Source: Trichoplax adhaerens
Lineage: Eukaryota > Placozoa > Uniplacotomia > Trichoplacea > Trichoplacidae
Reading direction: 5' to 3'
DNA: 64,000 nucleotides
Assembly (NCBI RefSeq): GCF_000150275.1
Contig: NW_002060976.1
Span: 131,281 to 195,280, forward strand
A model generated the notes under the pieces. That model worked only from the letters and a program-made list of their open reading frames with translations. It ran no database searches and had not been told where the DNA came from. Below, piece by piece: positions 61,645-64,000 of the stretch (position 1 is the stretch's first letter; the number at the start of each line of letters is the position of its first letter). A program made the position numbers and the translations under genes.

Positions 61645-62273
61645 TGTGACAGTGTTATATACTGTATTACAGTAGAAATATCTATGCTAGGATTATTCTG
61701 TTAGCCTATCCTATTTAGTTAACTTCTAATTTGGATATACTGTGTTTTAATATAGCACTGACTTTTTATGACAGTGATACATATACTTATACTGAAATTA
61801 ACGGTTATAATACGGAATGCAAATCATCTACATACAGTTCCAATCATTGTGATTGTAATTTACTTATGGTAGATTGCAAATTATCGTGGAAATGTTCCGT
61901 GATAGGACATATCGTGATCTGACTATTCTGTATTAGTCACCAGATGTCTATGTTCGTAAATACTGTTGTCTGCATTAAGGGAGCAGTAGCTAAAATTAAT
62001 ATCTAATTCAGTAAATAATTCCAAACTTAATCCTACTAACTATGACTCATAAACTATTGAGGAAGAGTATATAAATGCAGTATATCGTGTAATAAAGTGG
62101 ATTCTTAAACTTAGCGTTTAACGTAAAATACGAGGCGTTTAAGTCTTTGTGTAGTCTGCTAATAGAGCAAAAGTGTTTCCGATAGTGCAGATATCGTTCC
62201 TTGATACGTGGTTCAAGGAATTGACTTATTGATCGTACATTACGTTTTCTTGTTGCAAAGCTGTTTTGTGACA
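61645..62273 (+). mobile_element. Solo LTR, family I copy C (629 bp, uninterrupted reference copy)
   Basis: Starts TGTGACAGTG, ends GCTGTTTTGTGACA. Flanks atcat (61640-61644) and gtcat (62274-62278) agree at four of five bases. It carries TATATAAA and a nearby AATAAA, as in copy A. Because it lacks the nested element it defines the empty site for the insertion in copy A. Plus orientation. The frame at 61731-61922 lies inside it and is not a gene. Confidence 0.85.
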
Positions 62274-62278
62274 GTCAT

Positions 62279-64000
62279 AAATCAATATTACTCAAGTAAC
62301 ATTCACGCCTTCGAATAGAGTTGATAATTCGTTCAGGAACAAAACTCGATGTGAATCACAACTGCAGCCATGCTTGATTAATTATTTATAGCTTATTTAT
62401 ATTATCAATATCAGTCTTTGGCGTACATATATACGCATTCCACAGCGTCCTTGCATTCACAAGATAAAATCGAATAGTGTCCAAAAAGATAGCATAAATA
62501 AAGGTTACAGATCTATTATAAAAGTTTGCCAAAGATCTTTCCATAAAAATCTTGAATTTAGTTAAAATAAATAAAAACGAAGTAGTCTATATTTTCTCCA
62601 CTGTATCAAAAAGAGTAAAACTTTTTAAGCAATGTGTAAATAAATAGTTTATAATTACGTTGAAGAAGCCATTTACAATTAAATATTCCCGATAAAGATT
62701 AAGGTTAAGACGTTTGATATGAAATTATATCAATTTGATACTTTGCTAGATTGAATATCAATCAGTATTTTGCGTGATTTATTCAGTTATATCAGTTAGC
62801 TAAATTTATTTTAATATTAATAAAAATAGAAGAGTCACGTTAGCTCTACTACCATCAAGTAGAATAGCTTTTTTCAAGTAATATATAAATAAACCGTTTA
62901 GACTAGTGTAAAAATTATCATCTGCAACTTAATATCATCCTTTATAAAGTTTAGGGCTACCGACCTGAAACTCCTTCGATTTTATTTTTCTTTGCTAAGA
63001 TGAATGTCAATCTGTATTTCAAATTATTTATTCAATTATATCAGTTTCCATCTCACTACAGCCTTTTCTCTTCGTACAAAACTGTTCTAGATTGGTTTGT
63101 TTTAATTACAGCCTATTTTAAGTGCTGAAACTATTGCTGCTACTCAAGCAATCAAACCTTACTTGCTTTTAGGCGAATACTTATGTAGAAATTTTCATAT
63201 TCCATTAAACGTATGAAGTAGTAATCAAAACAGATAGAAATATGATTATAGAATTAGTCATTAGTTTCTATTAAATTATTTAGCTAGAAATAAATCGCTC
63301 ATTTTTTACTTATCATTTTAATGCATTTCTGGGCACCGTTTTTAGTTACAATCACATTAAAATAGGAAATTACTACAACGCTCGTGATGAACGTCTATTA
63401 TAAAACTACGGTAAAGCCATAATCCAAAATTATCAAAAATGTACAATTACATGTCATTAACTAAAAGTTCATTGTGCAAGATAGCTATTCATAGGGATTA
63501 CTTAGATTAAATCGATAAGTGACAAANNNNNNNNNNNNNNNNNNNNNNNNNNNNNNNNNNNNNNNNNNNNNNNNNNAATGATGTTAAAACTACTTCTGTC
63601 TGCTTTAATTTGTTATATTAATGAACTAATGATAAGAAGTAGCTGTTAGCGAATGGGAATCACAAATATTAAGGACAAATCTATAGCAGAAACATGATAA
63701 TATTAAATAACTAAAATCTCTAAAAGCTGGAATAATTTCATATTTAACTCTCTTTTAGTACTATCTTCTATCTAAAAATCAGTAAGTAGTATCAACCTAG
63801 TAGCCTAAATTAATTCAATTATCATCTCTCAAGAAGTCTAAATTTTAAATTAATTATAATTCTGTACCATGTATGTAACGAATATCACTATTCACAACAT
63901 TAATCTTACCTTTAATGGCGGCTAACTATTTTTAATCTAGGTCTGCTGAATGTTTTTCCAACCTTGGAAGTAACCGCAATTAGAAGTGCTACTCTAAACG
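62279..64000. other. Intergenic to window end, with assembly gap
   Basis: No gene recognised. A run of 50 N at 63527-63576 is an assembly gap of conventional size, so the true distance across it is unknown. Confidence 0.6.

Noticed and set aside
1-64000. CRISPR arrays, bacterial operons, rRNA or tRNA genes
   Set aside because: No spaced direct-repeat arrays, Shine-Dalgarno-type gene strings, or recognisable rRNA/tRNA sequence; the split genes show a eukaryotic nuclear scaffold.

Overview
This is an AT-rich animal nuclear scaffold with short GT-AG introns. One 50-base N gap lies at 63527-63576. The gene complement is metazoan: eEF2 kinase, an SVOP-type transporter, a mitochondrial peptidyl-tRNA hydrolase, ADAM10-like proteases, and adhesion and rhodopsin-type receptors. 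The very large kinesin-light-chain-type TPR protein built on 42-residue units is typical of placozoans, so I read the source as Trichoplax or a close relative. This is inferred from gene content and style, not from a database match.

The left third (1-18.5 kb) is gene dense. It holds the 3' end of an unidentified gene, then MRPL58/ICT1 (+, five exons, reconstructed here), EEF2K (-, most exons placed), SVOP (+, 16 exons, 500 codons in one consistent frame) and an intronless 1544-residue TPR gene (-). EEF2K and SVOP are divergent, and between them lies a GTAC-rich palindromic microsatellite and a 41-bp tandem duplication.

The middle (18.5-43 kb) is a gene graveyard with a few live genes. It contains three copies of a two-domain GNAT acetyltransferase (one intact, two broken by defined lesions), a 5'-truncated purine-synthesis GARS gene, a decayed SVOP paralogue, a first ADAM10-like protease, a decayed rhodopsin-type GPCR, and a compact adhesion-type seven-helix receptor spread over three exons. 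A solo LTR has landed 28 bp behind the intact GNAT gene in the same direction.

The right third (43-64 kb) is gene poor. It holds solo LTRs (three full or variant copies of one family plus a likely inverted fourth), one of them split by a second LTR family with perfect target-site duplications. It also has a 29-nt-arm hairpin, a small secreted-protein gene, and a second ADAM10-like protease. The two ADAM-like genes are intronless paralogues with the same unusual architecture: ADAM10-type prodomain and metalloprotease, a stub of disintegrin domain, then directly a membrane anchor.

The genes show no pathway linkage; this is ordinary eukaryotic gene order plus duplication, decay and LTR insertion. 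Exon boundaries were chosen by hand from GT-AG signals, reading-frame phase and family resemblance; none has transcript support here.
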